DNA of 64,000 nt from RECM01 sp047921215 (GCA_047921215.1 JBLRWO010000023.1:1-64000), one strand, 5' to 3'; shown: positions 43,039 through 52,742, counted from the stretch's first letter. Notes: generated by a model not told the origin, from the letters alone. Program-made: numbers and translations.

Positions 43039-45060
43039 TTATCCGAAGATTAACATGCCAAGTACCACAACGACTCCGAGAACAAGGGCAAATGCATAGT
43101 TTTGTGTAACACCGGTCTGAAAATATCTGAACAGACCACCGAAAAAGCGGACAAATCCGCCAATAAAATTGACAAATCCGTCGATGATCCTGAGGTCGAA
43201 TACGGCCAGAACCCGGTCAGATACTTTTACCAGCGGATTGATTACAAGGGCTTCATAGATCTCGTCCACATTGTATTTATCGGACCAGAGATCGTACAGG
43301 CCACCAAATCGTCTGGCTATGGCGGCATCCGTTTCAACACCACGGTCGTGGTCATACAGTTTGTATGCCAGCAGCACGGCGCTTACCGCAACGACAACTG
43401 CCAGTGCGAGCAACGTCCATTTAACTGCATAACTGAGTATGAGCGCCGGATCGTTGGTTACACCTTCGAGCCAGCCGTGCAGCCAGTTGATGTGGGCCGA
43501 TTCTCCGGTAAAGGTGGAGACAAAGAAATCGGGCACGCCCATAAAACCGCCGATAACCGCAAGTACTGCAAGTACCCAGAGCGCCGAGGTCATGGTGACC
43601 GGACTTTCGTGCAGATATTTTTCCGAACCGGAAGCATCATTAATAAGTTCAGGAAGCTTGAAACGGCCATGGAATGTGGTAAGGGTAAGCCTGAACATGT
43701 AGAACGCTGTGAGAAACGCCGTAATAACGGCTATACCCCAGAGAAAGAAATAGACAGCACCATACTGCCCAAGACCTGCATTGAACACCATTGCCAGAAT
43801 TTCATCTTTCGAGAAAAATCCGGAAAACACCGGAATGCCGGCAATAGCAAACGTTGACAGAAGAAAGGTTTTGTACGTAGAGGGCATATACTCTCGCAGG
43901 CCTCCCATATTTCGCATATCCTGTGGATCGAAATGTACGTCCTTGCCCTTGTCGTGCAGTTTATGCTCAACATGGTGCATGGCATGGATCACAGAACCGG
44001 ATCCAAGAAAGAGGCAGGCTTTGAAGAATGCGTGGGTAACCACGTGGAACATTGCGGCAATAAATCCACCTGAGCCAAGTGCAAGGAACATGAAACCCAG
44101 CTGTGATACGGTAGAATAGGCCAGAACCCTCTTGATATCGTATTGGGTAAGCGCAATGGTGGCTGCCACAATGGCGGTCAGTGCGCCGATAACGGCAACA
44201 AAAAGCATGACTTCCGGCGTGAGTACATAAAGACCGGAAAAGCGTGCTATCAGATAGACCCCGGATGTAACCATGGTGGCTGCATGGATAAGGGCTGAAA
44301 CCGGTGTCGGACCGGCCATGGCATCGGGCAACCAGACAAACAGCGGAATCTGGGCACTTTTTCCGGTAGCACCGATAAACATCAGAATGGCGATCCAGAA
44401 TACGTAATCACCCGGAATCTGTCCGAGATTTGCAAAGATCACATCAAAATCAAGGCTACCCACCGAAACAAATACAAGGAACATGGCAATCAGAAATGCA
44501 AAGTCGCCCACCCTGTTATAAATAAATGCCTTCTGCCCTGCTTCCGATTTAACCATGTCCTTATACCAGAAACCTATGAGCAGGTAGGAACAGAGTCCCA
44601 CACCCTCCCAGCCAAGAAACAACAGGAGCAGATTATTGCCCAGAACCAGATTCAGCATGGCGAAGATGAACAGGTTCATGTAGGCGAAAAACTTCCAGTA
44701 CCCCTCATCATCTTTCATGTACCCCATTGAGTACAGATGTATGAACGCACCTACACCGGTAACAAAAAGTACCATGATTATCGACAACTGATCTACCCGG
44801 TAGGCGATATCGGACGTAAACGCACCAGCTTCAATCCAGGTGAAAAGCCGTACTACAACGGCTTCAGAATCTGCACCCATCGACATAAATATGCCGACAG
44901 CCATAAAGAACGGGATAAAGACTGCAACCGTGGCAATAGAGCCGATCAGTGTTTTCTGCTTTCGGTAACCCTCTGATGACAAACCGAGAATACCGTTGAT
45001 AAGAAAACCGAGCAACGGAATCGCAACAATCAGCCAAACATAATCAGTTAATACATTCAT
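43039..45060 (-). CDS. nuoL: NADH-quinone oxidoreductase subunit L
   Basis: 673 residues, the largest membrane subunit. N-terminal helices, the core QIPLFVWLPDAMAGPTPVSALIHAATMVT and KRVLAYSTVSQLGFMFLALGSG, a long lateral helix region and a C-terminal segment (ALVLGVVVVLGMLIFG) are as expected for NuoL. 45 bases downstream of nuoK. Confidence 0.96.
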   Translation of the reverse strand: MNVLTDYVWLIVAIPLLGFLINGILGLSSEGYRKQKTLIGSIATVAVFIPFFMAVGIFMSMGADSEAVVVRLFTWIEAGAFTSDIAYRVDQLSIIMVLFVTGVGAFIHLYSMGYMKDDEGYWKFFAYMNLFIFAMLNLVLGNNLLLLFLGWEGVGLCSYLLIGFWYKDMVKSEAGQKAFIYNRVGDFAFLIAMFLVFVSVGSLDFDVIFANLGQIPGDYVFWIAILMFIGATGKSAQIPLFVWLPDAMAGPTPVSALIHAATMVTSGVYLIARFSGLYVLTPEVMLFVAVIGALTAIVAATIALTQYDIKRVLAYSTVSQLGFMFLALGSGGFIAAMFHVVTHAFFKACLFLGSGSVIHAMHHVEHKLHDKGKDVHFDPQDMRNMGGLREYMPSTYKTFLLSTFAIAGIPVFSGFFSKDEILAMVFNAGLGQYGAVYFFLWGIAVITAFLTAFYMFRLTLTTFHGRFKLPELINDASGSEKYLHESPVTMTSALWVLAVLAVIGGFMGVPDFFVSTFTGESAHINWLHGWLEGVTNDPALILSYAVKWTLLALAVVVAVSAVLLAYKLYDHDRGVETDAAIARRFGGLYDLWSDKYNVDEIYEALVINPLVKVSDRVLAVFDLRIIDGFVNFIGGFVRFFGGLFRYFQTGVTQNYAFALVLGVVVVLGMLIFG

Positions 45061-45105
45061 GAGTTATCGGGTATGGTCTGGTCGGATAACATATTTAAAG
45101 ATGAA

Positions 45106-45408
45106 TCACCACCGGAGCAGGTTGATTTTCGAAATATCTACGGTCAGATTATTCCGGTAGATGGCAATAATGATGGCAAGCCCTACAGCCACCTCAGCCG
45201 CCGCTACACATAATGAGAAGAAGACCAGGATTTGCCCGTGCACATCACCCAGCTGGGCACTGAAAGAGACCAGGGTAAGGTTAACGGCATTCAGCATAAT
45301 TTCTACGCTCATCAGTATAACAATGGCATTTTTCCGGGTCAGTACCCCGATAACACCAATACTGAACAGAACGGCGCTCAACGCCAGGTACCAGCTTGTG
45401 ATAATCAT
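45106..45408 (-). CDS. nuoK: NADH-quinone oxidoreductase subunit K
   Basis: 100 residues, three helices, with the conserved Glu residues in VLMSVEIMLNAVNLTLV and CVAAAEVAVGLAIII that form part of the proton path. The start overlaps the nuoJ stop by four bases (ATGA). Confidence 0.97.
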   Translation of the reverse strand: MIITSWYLALSAVLFSIGVIGVLTRKNAIVILMSVEIMLNAVNLTLVSFSAQLGDVHGQILVFFSLCVAAAEVAVGLAIIIAIYRNNLTVDISKINLLRW

Positions 45409-45920
45409 TGATCCTGAGATTTTAATTTCCGTTGGGCAATCATCAGCGCACCGACAACAGCAGCTGTAAGCAGTATTGCAGTTACCTCGAAGGGTAACAG
45501 GTAGGTGGTAAACAACTCATCGCCGATCGCTTCCACTGTACCAATTGCGATCATCTGGTCCGCAAATTCCGGGAGAACCCCCGACCAGCTGCCCACGGCA
45601 TAAAGCAGCTGTGCCAGCACGGCAATACCTGCAAAAAAAGCGACTGCATGTTTAAAACTGAATTCGGCGAACAGGCTTTCCTCTTTTTCAAGGTTCAGCA
45701 GCATGATCACGAACAAAAACAGTACAACGATGGCACCGGCATATACCAGTACCTGAACAACTGCCAGGAACTGCGCCCTCAGCAGTATGTATAGCCCGGC
45801 TATCGAGAGCATATGGAAAACCAGTGCCATTGCACTGTTAACGGTATTCTTGTTGGTTACAACAAGAATTGCGGTACCCAGTGCCAGCAGTGCGAAAAAA
45901 AGAAACAGATACGTTATCAT
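45405..45920 (-). CDS. nuoJ: NADH-quinone oxidoreductase subunit J
   Basis: 171 residues, five helices; NTVNSAMALVFHMLSIAGLYILLRAQFLAV and YAGAIVVLFLFVIMLLN are diagnostic of NuoJ. It is the first nuo gene here; nuoA-I are absent and must lie elsewhere. uppP lies 74 bases upstream on the same strand. Confidence 0.96.
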   Translation of the reverse strand: MITYLFLFFALLALGTAILVVTNKNTVNSAMALVFHMLSIAGLYILLRAQFLAVVQVLVYAGAIVVLFLFVIMLLNLEKEESLFAEFSFKHAVAFFAGIAVLAQLLYAVGSWSGVLPEFADQMIAIGTVEAIGDELFTTYLLPFEVTAILLTAAVVGALMIAQRKLKSQDQ

Positions 45921-45994
45921 TCTCGGCTAATTTTTAAAGTGCCCAAATGTACCCAATTAAGAATCGTTCATCAACACATTTTTCCCGGAAAGGT

Positions 45995-46816
45995 CTAAAG
46001 AAATCCAAAGTAGATGATACCCGAGATACCCACAAACCAGCAATACCAGGCAAAATAGTGGAGACTTTTTCCTTTCAGCAATTTTATAAGATATTTGAGT
46101 GCGATTACTCCCGATATAAACGAGGCAAAAAATGCCGCTGTCAGCTCAGCTGCTGCTACCGATTCAATTCCGTTTCCTGCAATCTCCTGAATCTCAAGCA
46201 ACATGGCACCCGCCAGCACCGGCAACAACATGATAAAAGAGAAATCGGCAACCTCGGTCTGCTTTAACCGGAGAAACAGCCCTGTTGTGATGGTTGTACC
46301 CGCACGGCTTATACCCGGCATTATAGCCAGTGCCTGTGATACGCCGATGATAAAACCTTTCATCGCGGTAACATTCTGGTCATTTTGTGTAGTAAACCGG
46401 GTGGAGTACAGAAGCAGACCGGTAACAAGCAACATGCTGGATGTAAGTACCGGACTTGCAAAAGCTGCTTCGACATAATCCTTGAGCAGGAAACCGACCA
46501 ACATGGCCGGTATCATACTGAGCAGTACGTAAAAAACAAAACGTACATTGTACTCGTTTTTCCAGTTCACGGCCATATTCCGCGGATCGGTCAGAAAGCG
46601 GACGATCGTAATAATCAGCAGCCTGATCCGTTCACGGAAAATGATCAGAATGCTGAAAAGCGTTCCGAAATGCACGACGATCTCGAAAGTTATACTTCTG
46701 TCGATATCACGCTCAAGCAGTGCTTGTGCCAGTACAAGGTGCCCGGAACTGCTGACAGGCAAAAATTCGGTTATCCCCTGAAGGATGCCAAGTAATATTG
46801 CTTCAATAAAATCCAT
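45995..46816 (-). CDS. uppP: Undecaprenyl-diphosphate phosphatase
   Basis: 273 residues, polytopic. GILQGITEFLPVSSSGHLVL near the N-terminus and the repeat MPGISRAGTTITTGLFLRL are the two active-site motifs of UppP/BacA, which regenerates undecaprenyl phosphate for cell-wall synthesis and gives bacitracin tolerance. AAGGAG precedes the ATG by nine bases. It appears to head the nuoJKLMN transcript, with 74 bases between and no terminator. Confidence 0.96.
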   Translation of the reverse strand: MDFIEAILLGILQGITEFLPVSSSGHLVLAQALLERDIDRSITFEIVVHFGTLFSILIIFRERIRLLIITIVRFLTDPRNMAVNWKNEYNVRFVFYVLLSMIPAMLVGFLLKDYVEAAFASPVLTSSMLLVTGLLLYSTRFTTQNDQNVTAMKGFIIGVSQALAIMPGISRAGTTITTGLFLRLKQTEVADFSFIMLLPVLAGAMLLEIQEIAGNGIESVAAAELTAAFFASFISGVIALKYLIKLLKGKSLHYFAWYCWFVGISGIIYFGFL

Positions 46817-46939
46817 TTATTTGAGCTCCTTCGTTGTTATCTTTGCCTGTTATATCAATTGGCCTGATATATAATGGGGCAAATGATACTCATTTTAACG
46901 GCAAGTTTCACTCTGAATTCAATGCAAAATCCATAATCC

Positions 46940-47938
46940 ATGCAAAAATCGGTTGATATGTCCGCCCTTGCGGAAAAAATTGAAGAATCCAGCAAGTTTA
47001 TTGATTCGATTAACTCGGAACTGAGTAAAGTAATTGTGGGGCAGCGCTATATGATCGACCGTCTCATGATTGGATTGTTGTCGAATGGCCACGTACTGCT
47101 GGAAGGTGTACCCGGCCTTGCCAAAACCCTGACCGTGTCGTCACTGGCACAGGTAATCTCCACCAAATTCCAGCGCATACAGTTCACGCCCGACCTGCTG
47201 CCTGCCGATTTGCTCGGTACTCTGATATACAATCAGAAAGTCGGTGATTTTACCGTAAAAAAGGGGCCGATTTTTGCCAATATCATTCTGGCCGATGAGA
47301 TTAACCGCTCGCCGGCTAAAGTACAGAGTGCATTGCTGGAGTCTATGCAGGAACGGCAGGTAACCATCGGAGACCAGACCTACCTTCTGGATGAACCTTT
47401 CCTGGTGCTGGCCACCCAGAACCCGGTTGAACAGGAAGGAACATACCCCCTTCCGGAAGCCCAGGTAGACCGGTTCATGCTCAAAATCAAGATCGATTAT
47501 CCGTCGCCCCTTGAGGAGATGGAAATCATGAGAAAAATGGCCAGAACCGACGAAAAGCCGAAACTTAAAGCTGTAGTTAAACCTGCCGATATCCTGAAAG
47601 CCCGTAAGGTAATCAACGATATATATATGGATGAAAAGGTTGAACAGTATATAATCGATATCATTTTCGCTACAAGACAACCATCCAAATATCACCTCAA
47701 GGAAATTGAAGGACTAATAAATTTCGGCGCCTCACCGAGAGCTTCTATTAATCTGAATCTCTCTGCACGATCTCATGCATTTATGGAACACAGAGCTTAT
47801 GTAACTCCCGAAGATATCCGGGAAGTTGCCATGGATGTACTCCGGCACAGAATCATTCCAACCTATGAAGCGGAAGCAGAAGACATTACATCAGAACATC
47901 TTATAGAAAAAGTTTTATCAACTGTTCATGTACCCTGA
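46940..47938 (+). CDS. MoxR-family AAA ATPase
   Basis: 332 residues. Walker A is the MoxR form GVPGLAKT (residues 56-63); Walker B is IILADEINRSPAKVQSALLE; further motifs QERQVTIGDQTY, ATQNPVEQEGTYPLPEAQ and DRFMLKI are family-standard. MoxR ATPases act as chaperones for metalloenzyme or envelope complexes together with DUF58 and VWA proteins. None of those follow here, so it is an orphan copy or its partners are elsewhere. The next gene is a small unknown protein with its own promoter. Confidence 0.94.
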   Translation: MQKSVDMSALAEKIEESSKFIDSINSELSKVIVGQRYMIDRLMIGLLSNGHVLLEGVPGLAKTLTVSSLAQVISTKFQRIQFTPDLLPADLLGTLIYNQKVGDFTVKKGPIFANIILADEINRSPAKVQSALLESMQERQVTIGDQTYLLDEPFLVLATQNPVEQEGTYPLPEAQVDRFMLKIKIDYPSPLEEMEIMRKMARTDEKPKLKAVVKPADILKARKVINDIYMDEKVEQYIIDIIFATRQPSKYHLKEIEGLINFGASPRASINLNLSARSHAFMEHRAYVTPEDIREVAMDVLRHRIIPTYEAEAEDITSEHLIEKVLSTVHVP

Positions 47939-47958
47939 TACTGATATTTACAGTAATG

Positions 47959-47989
47959 TTGACAATTTTCAAATAATTCAGTTAATTTG
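47959..47989 (+). promoter_or_regulatory. Sigma70-like promoter of the small gene at 48028
   Basis: TTGACA (47959-47964), exactly 17 bases, TTAATT within TTAATTTG (47982-47989). It starts 21 bases after the moxR stop and 39 bases before the last leader base. The -10 is weak. Confidence 0.5.
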
Positions 47990-48027
47990 CCCATAACATT
48001 TTTAAACAATAATTAACTGGCTGTATA

Positions 48028-48282
48028 ATGAAAATTAAATTCGTACCAAGATCAGATGTTAAAATTACCAAGAAAAGTTCTTCAAAATTTCGTCCGTTAC
48101 TTGATGCTCTCAACAAGCTGAAACCAGGCGGGGAAGCACTTGAGGTTACCTACTCAAACGACAAAGAACTCAATTCCATGAGAAATGTGGTGTACACATT
48201 TAACAGGGAAACAGGAAGCAAAATCCGCAGTGGAAAAGACACTGTAAACAGCAAAATCTTTTTCTACAAAGATTCCAAATAA
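48028..48282 (+). CDS. Small basic conserved-looking protein, unknown
   Basis: 84 residues, rich in Lys, Ser and Asn, beginning MKIKFVPRSDVKITKK. Middle segment FRPLLDALNKLKPGGEALEV looks helical; the end has alternating charged and polar residues (YTFNRETGSKIRSGKD, IFFYKDSK). I do not recognise a domain. It has its own promoter and a terminator, so it is a real monocistronic gene rather than a chance frame. A nucleic-acid-binding role is possible from the charge, but unproven. Confidence 0.7.
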   Translation: MKIKFVPRSDVKITKKSSSKFRPLLDALNKLKPGGEALEVTYSNDKELNSMRNVVYTFNRETGSKIRSGKDTVNSKIFFYKDSK

Positions 48283-48306
48283 TCTGCACAATCTGCATTC
48301 AACAAT

Positions 48307-48337
48307 AAAAAAGGCATCCATTGAGATGCCTTTTTTT
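48307..48337. terminator. Bidirectional terminator between small gene and nadA
   Basis: AAAAAGGCATC, short loop, GATGCCTTTTTTT: a perfect stem with a T tract on the plus strand and the A tract of the other side serving the minus strand. It lies between two convergent genes. Confidence 0.88.
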
Positions 48338-48366
48338 ATTTCCGGAATCAGGTTATAGAACAATCA

Positions 48367-49407
48367 TCAGCTCATTTCCAGCATACGGTCAAGAGATTTT
48401 TTAGCCTTCACCCGAACTTCTTCATTGATCTCAATCTGGTATTTATCCTCTCTGAGGCAGGCAAGGGTATCCTCCAGGGTAATCTCATTCATATGCGGGC
48501 ATCTGACACTGCACATGCCCAGCATCTCCTTGTCAGGATTTTCTGCGGCGATGTTATCGCTCATACTGCACTCAGTAAGCAGCAGAAACCGTTTTGCATC
48601 AGAGTTCTTCACAAAGTCGACCATGGCCGTGGTGCTGCCCGAATAGTCGGAGGCCTCTACCACATCAGGCGGACATTCCGGATGGGCTACCACTATCGTA
48701 TCGGGGAACTGGGCACGGGCTGCCTCAATATCACCAACGGTAAATTTCTCATGTACTTCACATTTGCCGTCCCAAACCACCATTGAAGGTTCTCCCGGAC
48801 GTAACAGATCGCCCGGAAAAAGGATGCGCTTACCGGTTTCACGGGCCACATTTTTAGCAAGGAACTCGTCAGGCAGACAGATCACGGTATCCGATTCCAG
48901 CTGGTTTACAATCTTCACGGCATTTCCGGATGTACAGCATACATCGGTCTCGGCCTTTACATCGGCATACGTATTTATATAGGTAACCACCGGCACTCCC
49001 GGGTAAGACTGCTTAATCCTGCGTACATCGTCGGCTGTTATACTTGCAGCAAGTGAACACCCGGCCACCCGTGCCGGCAACAGTACCATTTTCCCCGGAT
49101 TCAGAATTTTTGCGGTTTCAGCCATAAACCTGACACCGCAAAACACAATACGATCGGCGTCGGTACTTGCAGATATACGGCTCAGGCCCAATGAATCGCC
49201 CACATGGTCGGGTATGCTGTGGTACAGGGCAGGCTCCATATAATTATGGCCGAGAATTACCGCTTTCTTTTCTTTCTTCAGCCGGTTGATCTCGAAAGCA
49301 ATTTCTGATTTGAATAACAGTTCGGCTTCGGGTACCATGTGCCCGAGCAGCGTTTTCATAAGCTCGAATGTCTCTGACGCACTTTTGGCTTCCTGAATAC
49401 GTGGCAT
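48367..49407 (-). CDS. nadA: Quinolinate synthase A
   Basis: 346 residues. VILGHNYMEPALYHSIPDHVGDSL, IVFCGVRFMAETAKIL, VTYINTYADVKAETDVCCTSGNA, VVAHPECPPDVV and the C-terminal MCSVRCPHMNEITLED are the substrate and iron-sulfur motifs of NadA, which condenses iminoaspartate with dihydroxyacetone phosphate to quinolinate for NAD synthesis. The cluster-ligand cysteines are present. nadB and nadC are not in the window. Confidence 0.96.
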   Translation of the reverse strand: MPRIQEAKSASETFELMKTLLGHMVPEAELLFKSEIAFEINRLKKEKKAVILGHNYMEPALYHSIPDHVGDSLGLSRISASTDADRIVFCGVRFMAETAKILNPGKMVLLPARVAGCSLAASITADDVRRIKQSYPGVPVVTYINTYADVKAETDVCCTSGNAVKIVNQLESDTVICLPDEFLAKNVARETGKRILFPGDLLRPGEPSMVVWDGKCEVHEKFTVGDIEAARAQFPDTIVVAHPECPPDVVEASDYSGSTTAMVDFVKNSDAKRFLLLTECSMSDNIAAENPDKEMLGMCSVRCPHMNEITLEDTLACLREDKYQIEINEEVRVKAKKSLDRMLEMS

Positions 49408-49475
49408 ACGGAATTATAATCTTATCAGATACCATCCATCGATCAAACAGGTACCTGTAGTGAATACTTCGGTTC

Positions 49476-49510
49476 AAAAAAAAGAGGGAGAAACTGCAGG
49501 TTCCTCCCTC
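49476..49510 (-). terminator. Rho-independent terminator behind rpsA
   Basis: On the minus strand GAGGGAGGAAC, loop, GTTTCTCCCTC is followed by eight T. It lies 28 bases after the rpsA stop. Confidence 0.87.
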
Positions 49511-49537
49511 GGTAATTAAACGCTATTCAGGAGATTA

Positions 49538-51901
49538 TTATTTGGTCTCTTCTTCAGCATCTTCTGAATCGTCACCGTCCTGATCAGTTTCCGATTCATC
49601 TTTGATTTCCGCCTTTTTTGCCTTTGCAGCTTTGGCAGGTTTTGCCTCTTTGGCCTTTTCTTCCTTCTTGTCCTCGTCGGCAGCTTTGGCTGCTTTACCG
49701 GCTTTTGCATCGGCGGCAGCCTCCTGCTCACTCAGTTTTTCCTTGAGGTCAGCAAGGCCCGACATTTCACCAAGGGTCAGGGCAGCGCCCGAAGAAACCG
49801 CCTTCTCTTTTTTGGCTTTTGATTTTTTGGCGGCTTTCGACTCGGATTTTTCGCTTTTCTCGCGGGTGAGTTCTTTCTGGCTGACAACAATATTTCTTGA
49901 CTGCTCATCGAAGTCGATAACAGCCACTTTGATTGCATCACCCTCTTTGATATCACCCTTGAAAGATTCGGGATTTTCTGCTTCCTTGAGCGGCATAAAT
50001 GCTTCAAGGCCAAGAGGTACTTTCACGTAGGCACCTTTGTCGGTATGCCGGACGAACGTTGCATCCAGTTCAGATGCGGATGCATACTCCTCAACGAATT
50101 TGTCCCAGGGGTTTTCCAGGATCTGCTTGTGACCAAGCGAGATTCTTCTGTTTTCGAAATCAACAGACAGGATCACAACCTCGATTTCATCACCCTTGTT
50201 AACAATTTCACTCGGATGGTTCACCTTGTCGGTCCAGCTAAGGTCCGATATGTGAATGAGACCGTCGATTCCGGGCTCCAGCTCAACAAACACACCAAAA
50301 TTGGTGAGGTTTCTGACCACACCCTTGTGGCGGGAATCGATCGGATAGCGTTCCAGGATGTTATCCCAGGGATCTTTTTCCAGTTGTTTGATACCCAGCG
50401 ATACTTTGCGCTCATCTTTATTGATATTCAGCACTACACATTCAATCACCTGGTTCTTCTCGACCAGCTGAGATGGATGCTTGATGTGCTGGGTCCATGA
50501 CATTTCACTGATGTGAACCAGGCCTTCCACACCTTTTTCGAGTTCGATAAACGCCCCGTAGTCGGCAATGGAAACCACTTTGCCCTGAACTTTGGAACCC
50601 TCAGGATATTTCGAGTCGATTTCATCCCACGGATGCGGCTGAAGCTGTTTCAGCCCAAGTGAAATCCGCTTTCTCTCTTCATCAAACTCCAGAACGACCA
50701 CATTCAGGCGCTGATCCAGTTTTACGATTTCAGACGGATGTTCCACGCGGCCCCAAGAAAGGTCTGTAATGTGCAGGAGACCGTCGACGCCACCCAGATC
50801 GATGAATACACCAAAATCTGTGATGTTTTTGACCACACCTTCGAGAATCTGCCCCGACTCCATGGTCGAAAGGATTTCGGTGCGCTGGTCTTCAAGATCC
50901 GTCTCAACAAGAGCACGGTGCGATACGACCACATTTTCAGAACCCATGTTCAGCTTAACGATCATGAATTCCATGGTACGGCCCACATAGGCATCAAAAT
51001 CACGGACCGGGCGCACATCAATCTGTGATCCGGGAAGGAACGCATCTATACCAAATACATCCACAACCATACCGCCTTTGATCCGGCGTTTGATATAGCC
51101 CTCTATAACAGTCTGGTTCTGGTGTGATTCCTCGATTTTTTGCCATGTTCTGAGCGTATCTGCTTTACGGCGCGACAGAACAAGCTGACCTTCACGGTCT
51201 TCAACCCTGTCGAGGAACACTTCAATCTCATCACCGACTTTTACTTTATCCGCATCCCGGAATTCATTAAGAGGGACAATGCCTTCCGACTTGAACCCGA
51301 TATCGACGATTACATATTTCTCATCCAGGCCAATTACACGACCGGTTACAATCTCTTTTTCAGTGATAAAATTCAGTGTGCCCTCATACATTTTCATGAG
51401 GTCGTTATATTCACTGTCGTCGTAGTCTTCCGACGCTTCCTGGAGCTCGTCCAGGGTATAAATTCTTTCGCTCAGTTCACCGGTAAATGTCGGGATTTCA
51501 TCAGAAGCCTCTTCAGCAGGTGCGCTCTCTTCTGCCTTTGTTCCGGCAGCAGGGGCATCTTCTGCTTGCATTTCTGTGGCTTCCGGGGTGGTATCTTCGG
51601 CGGTTTCGGAGGATTCGGCCGGTGCATCACCTGTGCCTTCTTCCGTGGTTACTGTAGCTTCTGGAGCAGTATCTTCAGCGGGAGCTGACTCTGTTGCTTC
51701 AACTTTGGTCTCTTCGGCTTTTTCTGTTTCAGTCTCGCCGGTATCGGCTGCGGTTTCTCCGGTAACCTCTTCTTCTTTAACTTCGGTGGCGCTGTCTGTA
51801 TTCTCAGCGGCGGGCTCACCGGCAACATCGGTAGTGGTTGTATCCTGATCCGTCTGTTCTTTTTCGGGGCTAGTAGTATCTTTTTTTAGTTCATCTGCCA
51901 T
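49538..51901 (-). CDS. rpsA: 30S ribosomal protein S1 with acidic N-terminal extension
   Basis: 787 residues from ATG 51901 (MADELKKDTT). Six S1 motifs occur at about 185-650, with repeated family phrases such as GLLHITDLSWGRVEHPSEIV, GLVHISEMSWTQHIKHPSQLV and GLIHISDLSWTDKVNHPSEIV. It unwinds and docks mRNA on the 30S subunit. Unusual are an N-terminal extension of about 170 residues, almost wholly Glu, Thr, Ala, Asp, and a Lys/Ala/Glu-rich C-terminal tail of about 110. E. coli S1 has 557 residues, so this is about 230 longer. Upstream of the ATG I see no strong ribosome site. Confidence 0.95.
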   Translation of the reverse strand: MADELKKDTTSPEKEQTDQDTTTTDVAGEPAAENTDSATEVKEEEVTGETAADTGETETEKAEETKVEATESAPAEDTAPEATVTTEEGTGDAPAESSETAEDTTPEATEMQAEDAPAAGTKAEESAPAEEASDEIPTFTGELSERIYTLDELQEASEDYDDSEYNDLMKMYEGTLNFITEKEIVTGRVIGLDEKYVIVDIGFKSEGIVPLNEFRDADKVKVGDEIEVFLDRVEDREGQLVLSRRKADTLRTWQKIEESHQNQTVIEGYIKRRIKGGMVVDVFGIDAFLPGSQIDVRPVRDFDAYVGRTMEFMIVKLNMGSENVVVSHRALVETDLEDQRTEILSTMESGQILEGVVKNITDFGVFIDLGGVDGLLHITDLSWGRVEHPSEIVKLDQRLNVVVLEFDEERKRISLGLKQLQPHPWDEIDSKYPEGSKVQGKVVSIADYGAFIELEKGVEGLVHISEMSWTQHIKHPSQLVEKNQVIECVVLNINKDERKVSLGIKQLEKDPWDNILERYPIDSRHKGVVRNLTNFGVFVELEPGIDGLIHISDLSWTDKVNHPSEIVNKGDEIEVVILSVDFENRRISLGHKQILENPWDKFVEEYASASELDATFVRHTDKGAYVKVPLGLEAFMPLKEAENPESFKGDIKEGDAIKVAVIDFDEQSRNIVVSQKELTREKSEKSESKAAKKSKAKKEKAVSSGAALTLGEMSGLADLKEKLSEQEAAADAKAGKAAKAADEDKKEEKAKEAKPAKAAKAKKAEIKDESETDQDGDDSEDAEEETK

Positions 51902-52085
51902 GAAATTTCCTGTGCCGTGTAAATTCCGCATCCGGCATTTGGATGGGATAAGAGTTAGTATATTCAGTTATTTATTTTCCCCAGGTTTCGGAGAGCCTTC
52001 AATATATGATTTTATAATTTTATAAAACACATCTGTGAAGCAGAAAATTTACAGGGTTAAATCCACTCCTGTCGGTCCTGTCAGG

Positions 52086-52742
52086 TCATTTGTTCTGATG
52101 CTCCCTGATCCTGGCCAGTATCAGTTCAACCTGCTCCCCGAATGTGAGTGCTGTGGTATCTATAAGGATAGCATCGTCTGCGCGGCGCAGAGGATCTGTT
52201 TTTCTCCCGGAATCGATGGTATCACGGTCTTTCAGATTATTTCTGATTTCATCAAGATCACCCTGAAATCCCATCTCATCAAGTTCTTTCATTCTTCGCC
52301 GGGCCCGGGTTTCCAGATCAGCCACCATGAAAAACTTGAGATCTGCATCAGGGAAAACGGCCGTGCCCAAATCACGGCCGTCTGCGATGATGTTGTTGCG
52401 TGAGGCCAGTACCCTGAGCAATTCGTTTACCCTTGCACGCACTTCAGGTATTTCAGCAATCCGGCTTACGCCGGATGTAACCCTGCTGTCACGAATTTCA
52501 CGGGTAACATCCTCCCCGTCGAGTCGGATAAGGAATTCCCCGTTCCCGTATCCTGCATCAACATGGTAGTTGTTCAGTTTTTGTCTGAAGCGGTCTGAAT
52601 CACTTTCTTCCCGCTGGTATGCCAGTGTAAAACACCGGTAAAAAGCCCCGGAATCCAGAAAGTAGAATCCCGATCGTTCGGCAACCCGGCGTGCTGTTGA
52701 ACTTTTTCCGGATCCTGAAGGCCCGTCGATTACTACAACCAT
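52086..52742 (-). CDS. cmk: Cytidylate kinase
   Basis: 218 residues from ATG 52742. P-loop IDGPSGSGKSST (5-16), then SGAFYRCFTLAYQ, the CMP-binding region and DGRDLGTAVFPDADLKFFMVAD; family LID DRDTIDSGRKTDPLRRADDAI. It phosphorylates CMP/dCMP. It lies upstream of rpsA on the same strand, a common cmk-rpsA pairing, with 184 bases between. Confidence 0.96.
   Translation of the reverse strand: MVVVIDGPSGSGKSSTARRVAERSGFYFLDSGAFYRCFTLAYQREESDSDRFRQKLNNYHVDAGYGNGEFLIRLDGEDVTREIRDSRVTSGVSRIAEIPEVRARVNELLRVLASRNNIIADGRDLGTAVFPDADLKFFMVADLETRARRRMKELDEMGFQGDLDEIRNNLKDRDTIDSGRKTDPLRRADDAILIDTTALTFGEQVELILARIREHQNK

Noticed and set aside
44036..44051. parS-like sequence GTAACCACGTGGAACA
   Set aside because: Only the right half matches the parS palindrome, and it lies inside a conserved segment of nuoL (HVVTHAFF), where the bases are dictated by the protein.
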